This document shows positions 20,744 through 30,142 of a stretch of 64,000 nt of DNA, in pieces. This DNA comes from a bacterium 1XD42-54 (GTDB lineage Bacteria; Bacillota; Clostridia; Lachnospirales; Lachnospiraceae): contig RAZH01000003.1 of assembly GCA_003612585.1 (NCBI GenBank), positions 164,968-228,967 on the forward strand, given 5' to 3'. How positions within the stretch are numbered: position 1 is the first letter of the stretch; each line of letters opens with the position of its first letter. The position numbers were made by a program, and so were the translations under genes. The notes below the pieces were generated by a model, which did not search any database, had not been told where the DNA came from, and saw only the letters and a list, made by a program, of their open reading frames with translations.

Positions 20744-21172
20744 TTACCATTTAAAAATCACGATCCCGACAATTGAGATCGCCATCCCAATCACCTTACG
20801 CCACTCAAGCGGCTCTTTCTCCACACCAAACATCCCGAACAGCTCAATCAAATACGCAATGATCAGCTGTGCCACAACGATCAGCATCGCCGCACGGGCC
20901 GGTCCAAGCGAACTCATTGCTTTTACCACTGTCACCGTAATAAACGCGCCGATCACACCGGAAAGCAGCATATATTTATGCTCCACCTGCGCAAGTGACA
21001 TCAGATTCGTCCGGTCCGTAATCAGCCACGCCCCCAGACAGACCAGCAGCGCCGTAAACTGCACAAAAGCAGACGATACCCATAGGCTCGTCTGCTTCGT
21101 CACTTCTGTATTAAAGACTCCCTGCACGCTCATCAGCGCACCAGACAATAATGCAATCAGAATTCCCCACAT
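20744..21172 (-). CDS. DMT-superfamily (DUF606/YdcZ-like) membrane protein
   Basis: Four hydrophobic segments; GILIALLSGALMSVQGVFNTEVTK, GPARAAMLIVVAQLIIAYLIE. Confidence 0.75.
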   Translation of the reverse strand: MWGILIALLSGALMSVQGVFNTEVTKQTSLWVSSAFVQFTALLVCLGAWLITDRTNLMSLAQVEHKYMLLSGVIGAFITVTVVKAMSSLGPARAAMLIVVAQLIIAYLIELFGMFGVEKEPLEWRKVIGMAISIVGIVIFKW

Positions 21173-21253
21173 ATACCTTCCGTCCTTTCAATGAAATAAA
21201 TCATATTTAACATCGAAAGTATATGCATATTTGTCAAAATCTATACACGGCAC

Positions 21254-22441
21254 TCAAAACGACTGCTCGAGGCGCTTCACCATCTCATCAATATCCGCTT
21301 TTTCAATCACAAGCGGCGGCACCAGCCGAAGCACATCGCTTCCTGCGCTGAGTACGATCAGCCCGTTCTCCAGCGCCTTCTTTACAATCTCTCCGACCGG
21401 CCGGCCAGTCACAACAAGCCCCTGCATAAATCCTCTTCCCCGCCTCGCCGCAAGGAAATTATACCTGGCAGTCAGCTCGTCCAGCTTTGCCTCAAAATAC
21501 GGTGTCAGCTCCTTTACATGCGCAATGATGTCAAGTGTTTCAAACAGATCAAACACTCTGGAAACAGCAGCGCAGGCCAGCGGATTCCCACCATACGTCG
21601 TTCCATGATCTCCCGGGACAAGAGAAGCCTTGGCTGTCTTTTCATTCAATACGAAAGCTCCCACCGGAATACCACAGCCAAGCGCCTTGGCACACGTCAT
21701 GACGTCCGGTTTGGTTCCGTACTGCTGCCATGCAAACCAGCTTCCGGTCCGTCCCATTCCACACTGTATCTCATCCAGAATCAGCAGGATATCCTTTTCA
21801 TCGCAAAGCTTTCTCACTCCGTCCATAAATTCCTGAGATGCCGGATAAATGCCGCCCTCGCCCTGCACCGGCTCCAGAAGGATTGCACACGTCTTATCTG
21901 TAACCTGCGCTTTCACGCTTTCCAGATCATTAAAATCAGCAAACCGAATGCCTCCGATCAACGGCTTAAACGCCTCCTGATAATGGGGGTTCCCCGTCAC
22001 TGAAAGTGCTCCCATACTCCTTCCATGGAAGGAATGGTTCATCGCAATAATCTCATGATCTGTACTTCCGTCTTTCAGATAAGCATATTTTCTGGCAACT
22101 TTGATCGCACCCTCAATTGCTTCTGTTCCGCTGTTTGTAAAAAAAACCTTATCCAGCCCGCTCACCTTTACGAGCTTTTCCGCCGCTTCCATAAGTGGCG
22201 GGTTATAGAACAGATTTGAAGTATGGATTACCTTTGAGATCTGATCCTTCAGAGCTTCCTCATATTCTCTGTTGCCGTATCCAAGCGCAAACACTGCAAT
22301 GCCGGCGCCAAAATCCAGGTACCTCTTTCCTTCTACATCTTCAAGGTACACCCCTTCGCCCTTCTCAAAAACAACTGGGAAACGATTGTAGGTGTGGAGC
22401 ACGCTCTGCTCCGTCCGATCCATATATTCCTTACTTTTCAT
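21254..22441 (-). CDS. argD: Acetylornithine aminotransferase
   Basis: Class III aminotransferase motifs FTNSGTEAIEGAIKVARKYA, LILDEIQCGMGRTG, in arg operon. Confidence 0.95.
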   Translation of the reverse strand: MKSKEYMDRTEQSVLHTYNRFPVVFEKGEGVYLEDVEGKRYLDFGAGIAVFALGYGNREYEEALKDQISKVIHTSNLFYNPPLMEAAEKLVKVSGLDKVFFTNSGTEAIEGAIKVARKYAYLKDGSTDHEIIAMNHSFHGRSMGALSVTGNPHYQEAFKPLIGGIRFADFNDLESVKAQVTDKTCAILLEPVQGEGGIYPASQEFMDGVRKLCDEKDILLILDEIQCGMGRTGSWFAWQQYGTKPDVMTCAKALGCGIPVGAFVLNEKTAKASLVPGDHGTTYGGNPLACAAVSRVFDLFETLDIIAHVKELTPYFEAKLDELTARYNFLAARRGRGFMQGLVVTGRPVGEIVKKALENGLIVLSAGSDVLRLVPPLVIEKADIDEMVKRLEQSF

Positions 22442-22506
22442 AATTTAACATCTCCATTTTCTCTGACGTGCAGTTCGCTCCGCTTCGTTTGCAAACGTCC
22501 GCTCCG

Positions 22507-23430
22507 TCATTCTCTTATTTTGCACGTCTCATTGTTTTCCGAATAGTAGCGTTCTTCGGTGTCGCCGATAATGGCCGTACCGATTCCTTTATTGGTGAAA
22601 AATTCCAGAAGAAGGCAATGCGCAATTCTTCCATCCAGAATATGCACCCTTGAAACTCCTGCCTCGATTGCTGCAATGCAGTTCTGAAGCTTTGGAAGCA
22701 TACCGCCGCCCACATTGCCGCTCTTTAAAAATCCTTTTGCTTCCGGTATTGTCAGCTCACTAATCAGTGACGAGCGGTCAAGCGGATCACGGTAGACTCC
22801 TTCGATATCGGTCAGGAACGCCAGCTTTGCGGCCTTCACTGCGGTCGCAATCGCACAGGCTGCATCGTCTGCATTGACATTGTAGGAATTAAAACTGCTG
22901 TCAAAGCCTACAGGACAGATAACCGGGACAAAATCATTATCAAGCAGTGTATCAAGCAGTCCGGTATTTACCGTTTTTACCTCGCCTACAAAGCCGATAT
23001 CCTTATCTCCGGCCAGCTTCCTGTCCACCCGCAGGATTCCGCCGTCCTTGCCGCTGATTCCAACCGCTTTCAGGCCCAAATTCTGCATCATGGACACCAG
23101 ATCCTTATTGATCTTATTTAACACCATCTCCACAATTTCCATCGTCGGCTTGTCCGTTACGCGAAGCCCGTTGATAAAATTTGTTTCCAGACCGATTTTA
23201 TTAATCCAGCGGGTAATTTCTTTTCCACCACCATGTACGACGATCGGTCTGAAACCGATCAGCTTCAGAAGCGCAACATCCCGTATCACGCTCTGCTTCA
23301 GCTCCTGATCAATCATAGCGCTTCCGCCATATTTTACCACAATCGTTTTCCCATGAAAACGGCGGATATAAGGCAGCGCCTCAATAAGGACATTCGCCTT
23401 TTCCACCCACAACTCCATTGTTGATTCCAT
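22507..23430 (-). CDS. argB: Acetylglutamate kinase
   Basis: [67 protein letters not shown]. Confidence 0.97.
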   Translation of the reverse strand: MESTMELWVEKANVLIEALPYIRRFHGKTIVVKYGGSAMIDQELKQSVIRDVALLKLIGFRPIVVHGGGKEITRWINKIGLETNFINGLRVTDKPTMEIVEMVLNKINKDLVSMMQNLGLKAVGISGKDGGILRVDRKLAGDKDIGFVGEVKTVNTGLLDTLLDNDFVPVICPVGFDSSFNSYNVNADDAACAIATAVKAAKLAFLTDIEGVYRDPLDRSSLISELTIPEAKGFLKSGNVGGGMLPKLQNCIAAIEAGVSRVHILDGRIAHCLLLEFFTNKGIGTAIIGDTEERYYSENNETCKIRE

Positions 23431-23446
23431 ATTTCTTCCCTACCTT

Positions 23447-24676
23447 TCACGAACGGTAATCCGCATTGATTTTCACATAATCATATGTCAGATCACAGCC
23501 CCACGCCGTCGCATGGGCATCTCCCATTTTGATATCCGCAACAGCCGTTACTTCCTTCTCCGAAAGAATTTTCGTCGCTTCCTCTTCGCTGTAATCTGTC
23601 GCCACGCCATTTTCAATAATTTTCACCCTGCCTGCTGCGCTTTGAAAATACAGGTCTACCTTTTCCGGATCGAACTGCGCACCGGAATAACCCATCGCAC
23701 ACAGAATACGCCCCCAGTTTGCATCATGGCCGAAAATTGCCGCCTTTGTCAGGCTTGAAGTCACAATGGATTTACTGAGAATCACTGCCTGCTCTTTACT
23801 CTCAGCGCCTGTGACCTGCACTTCAAAGAGGGCTGTCGCTCCTTCTCCGTCTGCCGCCATCTGCTTCGCCAGATACGTATTCACTGTATTCAGCGCCTCA
23901 CAGAATTTCTGATAGTCCTCTCCTTCTGAGACAATTTCAGGATTTCCTGCCAGACCATTTGCCAGAAGCAGACACGTATCGTTTGTCGAGGTGTCTCCAT
24001 CCACAGAAACCATATTGTAGGTATCCCGGATGTCAGCGCTCAGCGCCTTCTGCAAAAGCTCCTGTGAAATGGCTGCATCTGTTGTCACAAAGCTCAGCAT
24101 CGTACACATATTCGGATGAATCATACCAGAGCCCTTGCACATACCGCCCACTGTAACTGTTTTTCCCGCAATCTCCACACAAACCGCGATCTCCTTTTTC
24201 ACGGTGTCTGTCGTCATAATCGCCTCTGCTGCAAGCGTCCCCGCAGCCTCACTGCCCTCGAGCAGCGGCCGCATCGCTTCAATGCCGGCTTCGATCTTAT
24301 CAATCGGTATCTGTTTGCCGATCACACCAGTTGAGGCAACCAGTACCTGGTTTTCTTCTATTCCAAACAAAGAAGCTGCTTTCTGCGCCGTCTCACGGCA
24401 ATAGCGCATCCCTTCTTCACCGGTGCAGGCATTGGCCACGCCACTGTTCACAACAACCGCATGTGCCGTTTTATTTCCGTATACAATCTGCTGGTCCCAT
24501 TTTACCGGAGCCGCCTTTACAAGATTTGTCGTAAAGGTTCCCGCAACCGCACACTGCGCTGCGCTGTAGATCATCGCCATATCCTTGCGTTTCTTTTTGA
24601 TTCCCGCTGCAATTCCGATTGCCTGAAATCCCTGTGCCGCAGTAACGCCGCCGCTTCTTTTTGTAACCTGAGCCAT
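23447..24676 (-). CDS. argJ: Bifunctional ornithine acetyltransferase / N-acetylglutamate synthase
   Basis: SGVANACTGEEG, GMCKGSGMIHPNMCTMLSFVTTDA, SVDGDTSTNDTCLLLANG, ATAWGCDLTYDYVKINADYRS. Confidence 0.97.
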   Translation of the reverse strand: MAQVTKRSGGVTAAQGFQAIGIAAGIKKKRKDMAMIYSAAQCAVAGTFTTNLVKAAPVKWDQQIVYGNKTAHAVVVNSGVANACTGEEGMRYCRETAQKAASLFGIEENQVLVASTGVIGKQIPIDKIEAGIEAMRPLLEGSEAAGTLAAEAIMTTDTVKKEIAVCVEIAGKTVTVGGMCKGSGMIHPNMCTMLSFVTTDAAISQELLQKALSADIRDTYNMVSVDGDTSTNDTCLLLANGLAGNPEIVSEGEDYQKFCEALNTVNTYLAKQMAADGEGATALFEVQVTGAESKEQAVILSKSIVTSSLTKAAIFGHDANWGRILCAMGYSGAQFDPEKVDLYFQSAAGRVKIIENGVATDYSEEEATKILSEKEVTAVADIKMGDAHATAWGCDLTYDYVKINADYRS

Positions 24677-24797
24677 ATCTGAATGTTCCTCCTCTTATCT
24701 GAAAATATTGTACATCAATCTTCTTTATATTTCCTGCATCCTCTGTGCACGCGGCACAGAGTTCTCCATACGCAGAAGATATAAAAACAGCCCTGTA

Positions 24798-25844
24798 TTA
24801 TGGGAAGATCGGCGCCTGATAAAGTCCCTCTGCCTCATCCAGGCCAAAAAGGAGATTCATATTCTGTACGGCTTGGCCTGCGGCGCCTTTTACAAGGTTG
24901 TCCATCGCACCCATCATAATGATTCTGTTTGTTCTTGGGTCAATCTTAAAATTAACATCCACATAATTGCTGCCCTCCACCCATCTTGTCTGTGGACAGA
25001 CATTCTCCGGTAAAACACGGACAAAACGTTCCTTCTCGTAATACTTGTCATAAACGGCCTTTACTTCCTCATACGTCACATTCTTTTTCAAAGATGCATA
25101 TGCCGTAACCAAAATTCCACGATTCATCGGAACCAAATGGGGGGTAAAGTTCAGCGTCACATGTTCGCCTGATGCATATCCAAGCTGCTCTTCAATCTCC
25201 GGTGTATGGCGATGCCCCGCTACCCCGTACGCCTTGATATTTTCATTTACCTCACAGTAAAGGTTATCCGTCTTGGCACCGCGTCCTGCTCCGGAGGTTC
25301 CTGATTTTGCATCAATAATCACCGTTGACAGGTCAATCAGCCCTTCTTTTGCCAGCGGATAAATGGATAAGATGCTGCAAGTCGGATAACAGCCAGGATT
25401 GGCGATCAGACGCGCTGTTTTAATTTTTTCCCGATTTATCTCACACAGGCCATAGACCGCTTCTTCCAGATACTGCGGCGCCTGATGCTTTATTTTATAC
25501 CATTCTTCATAGACTGCTACATCTTTCAGTCGGAAATCCGCACTTAAGTCAATTACTTTCGTACTGGAAAGAATTCTTTCATTTATAAAAGAAGCACACA
25601 ACCCCTGTGGTGTTGCCGTAAAAATCACATCCGCCTTTGCTGCAAGCTCTTCCATATTATCATCCATGCATGTTGCATCCACAAGCTGAAACATATTTTG
25701 ATAAATAGACGCATAGCTCTGATCCACATAACTTCGTGAGCCATACCAGACAATTTCCGCTTCTTTATGTCCAAGGAGCAGCCGCACCAGCTCTGCACCG
25801 GCATACCCCGTTGCTCCGATAATCCCTACTTTGATCATTTCCAA
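24798..25844 (-). CDS. argC: N-acetyl-gamma-glutamyl-phosphate reductase
   Basis: IIGATGYAGAELVRLLLGH, ANPGCYPT, AKSGTSGAGR, GHRHTPEIEEQL, VPMNRGIL. Confidence 0.97.
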   Translation of the reverse strand: MEMIKVGIIGATGYAGAELVRLLLGHKEAEIVWYGSRSYVDQSYASIYQNMFQLVDATCMDDNMEELAAKADVIFTATPQGLCASFINERILSSTKVIDLSADFRLKDVAVYEEWYKIKHQAPQYLEEAVYGLCEINREKIKTARLIANPGCYPTCSILSIYPLAKEGLIDLSTVIIDAKSGTSGAGRGAKTDNLYCEVNENIKAYGVAGHRHTPEIEEQLGYASGEHVTLNFTPHLVPMNRGILVTAYASLKKNVTYEEVKAVYDKYYEKERFVRVLPENVCPQTRWVEGSNYVDVNFKIDPRTNRIIMMGAMDNLVKGAAGQAVQNMNLLFGLDEAEGLYQAPIFP

Positions 25845-25922
25845 AGTCCTCCCTCAAATCTTTTTAACTTTCCCTATCATATACCAACGAAAAAAAGTTG
25901 TAAAGAACTTTCGCACCGCATA

Positions 25923-25951
25923 ATTATACATTATTTATGAATATTATTCAA
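25923..25951 (-). promoter_or_regulatory. Sigma-A-type promoter for argCJBD with overlapping ARG-box-like palindrome
   Basis: Minus strand TTGAAT-17 nt-TATAAT; palindrome TGAATATTATTCA (25938..25950) overlaps the -35. Confidence 0.7.
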
Positions 25952-25988
25952 GTCTTTTCTGCATATTATACAAAACCAATTTTCTCTA

Positions 25989-26017
25989 TTGCATATTTAT
26001 GATGTTTGCGGTATACT
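25989..26017 (+). promoter_or_regulatory. Sigma-A-type promoter for argG with ARG-box-like half sites
   Basis: TTGCAT-17 nt-TATACT; TTGCATATTTATG overlaps the -35. Confidence 0.65.
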
Positions 26018-26034
26018 TGCAGACGAATAGGGTC

Positions 26035-26078
26035 CTCAGGGATGCCCCATACGGCCAAACAAGGCTGCATTGCCTGAG
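26035..26078 (+). promoter_or_regulatory. Structured 5' leader hairpin of argG
   Basis: CTCAGG/CCTGAG, ATGC/GCAT and GGCC/GGCT nested helices. Confidence 0.6.
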
Positions 26079-26142
26079 AAAATAAAAGGAACACGAAAAA
26101 CCTGGTTTTATAAAATCATTTGGTACTGAGGAGGATTTCATT

Positions 26143-27375
26143 ATGAAAGAAAAAGTAATTCTGGCTTATTCCGGCGGTCTGGACACAACAGCGCTGATTC
26201 CGTGGCTGAAGGAGACCTTTGATTATGAAGTAATCTGCTGCTGCATCAACTGTGGGCAGGGTAATGAACTGGAAGGCCTCGATGAACGCGCAAAGCTTTC
26301 CGGCGCTTCCAAATTATATATTGAAGATATTGTAGACGAATTCTGTGATGACTTTATCATGCCATGCGTAAAGGCCGGCGCTGTTTATGAGCATAAATAT
26401 CTGCTCGGCACCTCCATGGCGCGTCCAGTTATCGCAAAGCGCCTTGTGGAAATCGCCCGCAAGGAAGGCGCTACCACCATCTGCCACGGCGCAACAGGAA
26501 AAGGAAACGATCAGATCCGTTTTGAACTTGGCATCAAGGCTCTGGCCCCGGATCTCAAAATTATCGCACCATGGCGTATGACCGATGTCTGGACCATGCA
26601 GTCCCGTGAGGATGAGATTGAATTCTGTAAACAGCACGGCATCAACCTCCCGTTCGACGCCAGCCAGAGCTACAGCCGCGACCGTAATCTGTGGCACATC
26701 AGCCATGAAGGCCTGGAGCTTGAAGATCCGGCGAACGAGCCGAACTATGACCACATGCTCGTGCTCAGCGTCACCCCGGAAAAAGCCCCGGATCAGGGTG
26801 AATACATCACCATGACGTTCGAAGCAGGTGTTCCGAAGACGTTAAACGGCAAAGAGATGAAAGTTTCTGAAATTATCTCTGAGCTGAATGTGCTTGGTGG
26901 AAAACACGGCATCGGTATTGTTGATATCGTCGAAAACCGCGTAGTGGGCATGAAATCCCGCGGCGTTTATGAAACGCCGGGCGGAACCATCCTCATGGAA
27001 GCACACGACCAGCTCGAGGAGCTGATCCTTGACCGCGAAACACTTGAGACAAAGAAAAAACTGGGCAGCCAGTTCGCCCAGGTCGTATACGAAGGAAAAT
27101 GGTTCACCCCGCTGCGCGAAGCAATTCAGGCATTCGTGGAATCCACGCAGCAATACGTGACCGGAGAAGTAAAATTCAAGCTGTACAAAGGCAATATCAT
27201 CAAAGCCGGAACGACTTCTCCATACAGCCTCTACAATGAGTCTCTCGCTTCTTTCACAACCGGAGATCTCTACGACCACCACGACGCAAGCGGATTCATC
27301 ACACTGTTCGGCCTTCCGCTGAAGGTTCGGGCCATGAAGCTTGCTGAGGCAAAGACACAGAAGGCAGATAAATAA
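26143..27375 (+). CDS. argG: Argininosuccinate synthase
   Basis: VILAYSGGLDTTALIPWLKE, GATGKGNDQIRFELG, FDASQSYSRDRNLWHISHEG. Confidence 0.97.
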   Translation: MKEKVILAYSGGLDTTALIPWLKETFDYEVICCCINCGQGNELEGLDERAKLSGASKLYIEDIVDEFCDDFIMPCVKAGAVYEHKYLLGTSMARPVIAKRLVEIARKEGATTICHGATGKGNDQIRFELGIKALAPDLKIIAPWRMTDVWTMQSREDEIEFCKQHGINLPFDASQSYSRDRNLWHISHEGLELEDPANEPNYDHMLVLSVTPEKAPDQGEYITMTFEAGVPKTLNGKEMKVSEIISELNVLGGKHGIGIVDIVENRVVGMKSRGVYETPGGTILMEAHDQLEELILDRETLETKKKLGSQFAQVVYEGKWFTPLREAIQAFVESTQQYVTGEVKFKLYKGNIIKAGTTSPYSLYNESLASFTTGDLYDHHDASGFITLFGLPLKVRAMKLAEAKTQKADK

Positions 27376-27746
27376 TAAAAGGCATGATTCACGGACTTTC
27401 TATTTTCATTACCATGAATCAAACGCCAAATCAGGCAGGGGATATCCCTGCCTGATTTTATATTTTTCTGATTTGTTACAATCACTTTATCTCCCTGGAT
27501 TACATAAAAGACAGAATAGTTATCTACCAACAGCCGTCTCATCTCTTTGTTCTGTTCCGGCTCCGATTCCACAATATGGATTCTCTCATCCAATGTATCC
27601 AATGTTAATATAGCATCTGCAATCCGGTTGTATTGATTTATTGCGTTTTCCGGTGACTGAAGGACATAAGCAATGTGATTATATAGTTGATCCATATCAG
27701 TCAACGCTTCATTTGTAATCTCAACCGTATATCGCTTCATAATCAA
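27270..27746 (-). CDS. RelE/ParE-family toxin with abnormal C-terminal read-through
   Basis: KRYTVEITNEALTDMDQLYNHIAYVLQSPENAINQYNRIADAI...YSVFYVIQGDKVIVTN; ORF continues through the argG terminator and into the argG 3' end. Confidence 0.75.
   Translation of the reverse strand: MIMKRYTVEITNEALTDMDQLYNHIAYVLQSPENAINQYNRIADAILTLDTLDERIHIVESEPEQNKEMRRLLVDNYSVFYVIQGDKVIVTNQKNIKSGRDIPCLIWRLIHGNENRKSVNHAFYYLSAFCVFASASFMARTFSGRPNSVMNPLASWWS
27428..27464 (+). terminator. Rho-independent terminator after argG
   Basis: AAATCAGGCAGGG-gatat-CCCTGCCTGATTT followed by tatattttt. Confidence 0.85.
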
Positions 27747-28027
27747 TGATTCTCCCTGAATTTTGCAAATGCCTCTGCTGCATTCTGTACTCTTCCTGCC
27801 GCTATATCATTGTATCCCTTTTCCAGTTTCTGATGGATTTCTTCTGTTGTCATAGCATCTGCATAAATGGATGCCGGCGCTTTTGGTAAAGAAACAGAAA
27901 ATGGAATTCCACCAGTAAGAGAAATCTGGTTTAAATACATATCAATGGCCGTTGACATGGGGACACCTAACTGAGATAATACTTTTTCTGCCCGTTCTTT
28001 GACCGTTGGATTTACTCTTAAATTCAA
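27743..28027 (-). CDS. RelB/DinJ-family antitoxin (5' end possibly frameshifted)
   Basis: NLRVNPTVKERAEKVLSQLGVPMSTAIDMYLNQISLTGGIPFSVSLP is a classic DinJ N-terminus; overlaps the toxin start by 4 nt. Confidence 0.85.
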   Translation of the reverse strand: MNLRVNPTVKERAEKVLSQLGVPMSTAIDMYLNQISLTGGIPFSVSLPKAPASIYADAMTTEEIHQKLEKGYNDIAAGRVQNAAEAFAKFRENH

Positions 28028-28206
28028 TATTGGTGTTTTTCCATGATCACACCTCCTCGCTTCTGATATTGTAACGCTTTTGTCATTACAATTTAACCGA
28101 AAACTTTCCCTTTTTTAAACATCCATCAGCTGTTCCATGCCAACTTGTTTTTCTGTCGGATTCCTTTTCTCCAAAGGCAATATACGATAAAGCATTTGTC
28201 AAGTGA

Positions 28207-29511
28207 TCAGTTTATCATTGTCAGAATCTCTCTTGGATTCACCCGCATAATCCTCACACACGATAAAACTGTCACAATCACGCAGAAAATCATGCCCCCC
28301 GCTCCTGCTGTAATGACGCTTCCTGCCCGTAAGCCTGCACCCGGAAGTTCCAACACCTCTGCAAGGATGCGGACTCCCCCGTACACAAACGGAACGCAGA
28401 GAATCAGACTGCATAAATAAACAAGAAGATTTTCCGCCATCAGTCTGCCCACTATCTGTCTCTTTGAAAAGCCCAGTGAAAGAAGGATTCCGATTTCTCC
28501 CGTACGTTCCTGATTCCACATGGTCAGGACAATGACCAGTATAATTAGCCCAAGGAGAAGAACTGCAATCAGCATAGCAGAAAGAATACGGTTCATCTGC
28601 GTAAGAGGCGCTGCGCTGCGGTCATAATCCGCGCTGTTCGTGTTGATGAAGTAACTGTCCCAGTGATAGCCCGGAATGGATATCACGTTCTCAAGGCTGG
28701 CATCCAGAAGCGCCGGATCCTCCAGCTGCAAAATAAGTCCGTTCGTATACTGCCGCTCAGTCTGCCAGACCTCCTCTGCCACCTGCATTCCGCTTGCTTC
28801 ATCTACATAGATGTAGTTGGAAAGAATCTCCGGCTCCGCCCTTTGCGGGGAAGCATTATCTGCCTCAGGCGCAACGGTAAAAATTCCCACGATCTCAAAG
28901 CGATATGTATTTCCCACACCTGCGCGCGCCCTCATGACGATTTCATCCGTCACGGTTCCGGTTATGGTATCTCCTATCTTCAGGCCGTTCGCCTCTGCCA
29001 GATACTCAGAAATCACCGCTTTTTCCGTATCTCCGCTCTCTATCGCACGGCCCTTCGCCAGTTCCAGCTTTCCATCCGTAAACTCCCTGGCAAGGGCGCT
29101 TTCTGTGCACGCAACCATTCTTGCCGTCCGGGCGGCTTCCGTTCCTTCTGCTGTAAATTTCCCGGGGCATAAAAAGAGCTCCTTCATGGAGAGGTAAAAC
29201 GTATTGATTCCGGTCCATTTCTCAGGCTCCACTACCTGCACGACACTCCCTGCAAGCTCCGGCGTCACAACGTTCTCCTCATCAAACGTACACTCCACGG
29301 TCACGCAGGCAAAAAACTGCCTGCGCAGCTCTGTAAGTGAATCCTGTACTGCTGCTGTCAGCGTAATCCCCGAAAGCACAAGCACCAAAAGAAGAAAGAA
29401 AATTGCAGTAAGAACAGCGGTTCTGGATTTTTTTCTTTTCAAATACAGGACTGCATGCCCCAGAACCAATTTTTTATGATCTGTTTTATGAGTTTTATGA
29501 TCTGTTTTCAT
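28207..29511 (-). CDS. FtsX-like ABC transporter permease
   Basis: N-terminal TM plus MacB-like periplasmic region, C-term WNQERTGEIGILLSLGFSKRQIVGRLMAENLLVY; start at MKTDHKTHK overlaps upstream ATPase stop. Confidence 0.88.
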   Translation of the reverse strand: MKTDHKTHKTDHKKLVLGHAVLYLKRKKSRTAVLTAIFFLLLVLVLSGITLTAAVQDSLTELRRQFFACVTVECTFDEENVVTPELAGSVVQVVEPEKWTGINTFYLSMKELFLCPGKFTAEGTEAARTARMVACTESALAREFTDGKLELAKGRAIESGDTEKAVISEYLAEANGLKIGDTITGTVTDEIVMRARAGVGNTYRFEIVGIFTVAPEADNASPQRAEPEILSNYIYVDEASGMQVAEEVWQTERQYTNGLILQLEDPALLDASLENVISIPGYHWDSYFINTNSADYDRSAAPLTQMNRILSAMLIAVLLLGLIILVIVLTMWNQERTGEIGILLSLGFSKRQIVGRLMAENLLVYLCSLILCVPFVYGGVRILAEVLELPGAGLRAGSVITAGAGGMIFCVIVTVLSCVRIMRVNPREILTMIN

Positions 29512-30142
29512 CAGCCGCTTCCTTTGCCACAAAATGTTTGTCCTGAAACTCGCAGAGCACATCCGCCTCCTGCGCAAGGGCAGAGGAATGCGTTACCATA
29601 ATCACACACCGCCCCTCCTCATGGGCGCTTTTTTTCAAAAGCGCAAGAATGTCCTTTGCCGTATCCTCGTCAAGGTTTCCCGTCGGTTCATCAGCCAGAA
29701 GAATGGGCTTATTGCTGGCAATTCCCCTCGCAATAGCCACTCTTTGCTGCTGGCCGCCGGAAAGCTTTAAAACATTTCTGTCCCACAGTTCTTTTGAAAG
29801 CCCTACCTTTTCCAAAGCTTCCTCCACCGGAAGCTTTGCGGTGAGCGCCACATTTTCCTTAACTGTCATATATTCAATCAGATTATACCCCTGGAAAATG
29901 AAGGCCGCATGGTCCTGCCTGTGCCGGTCAAGGCCATATTCCCGGATATCTGTCCCGTTATAAAGGATTTTTCCTTTTCTGGGACTATCGAGCCCTCCGA
30001 GCAAAGAAAGCATCGTCGTTTTTCCGCATCCCGACTTTCCCAGAATCGCATACAGCTTTCCTTGTTCAAAATCAAGATTTACGTCCTCCAAAACGGTATT
30101 ATAATCCGTGTAAGAATACATCATATCAACAATCTGCAGCAT
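29495..30142 (-). CDS. ABC transporter ATP-binding protein (LolD/MacB-like)
   Basis: ILGKSGCGKTTMLSLLGGL, LSGGQQQRVAIARGI, ILLADEPTGNLDEDT. Confidence 0.93.
   Translation of the reverse strand: MLQIVDMMYSYTDYNTVLEDVNLDFEQGKLYAILGKSGCGKTTMLSLLGGLDSPRKGKILYNGTDIREYGLDRHRQDHAAFIFQGYNLIEYMTVKENVALTAKLPVEEALEKVGLSKELWDRNVLKLSGGQQQRVAIARGIASNKPILLADEPTGNLDEDTAKDILALLKKSAHEEGRCVIMVTHSSALAQEADVLCEFQDKHFVAKEAADENRS

Noticed and set aside
22450-22506. Small hairpin GTTTGCAAAC between argD and argB
   Set aside because: Too short to support a regulatory call
26070-26082. CTGAGA in the argG leader suggesting a TPP riboswitch
   Set aside because: The rest of the TPP consensus (paired GGGGUGC region, ACCCUUUGAACCUGAUC) is absent
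26314-27282. Two 146-aa minus-strand ORFs opposite argG
   Set aside because: Antisense frames within a highly conserved, GC-biased gene; no RBS or recognisable domain
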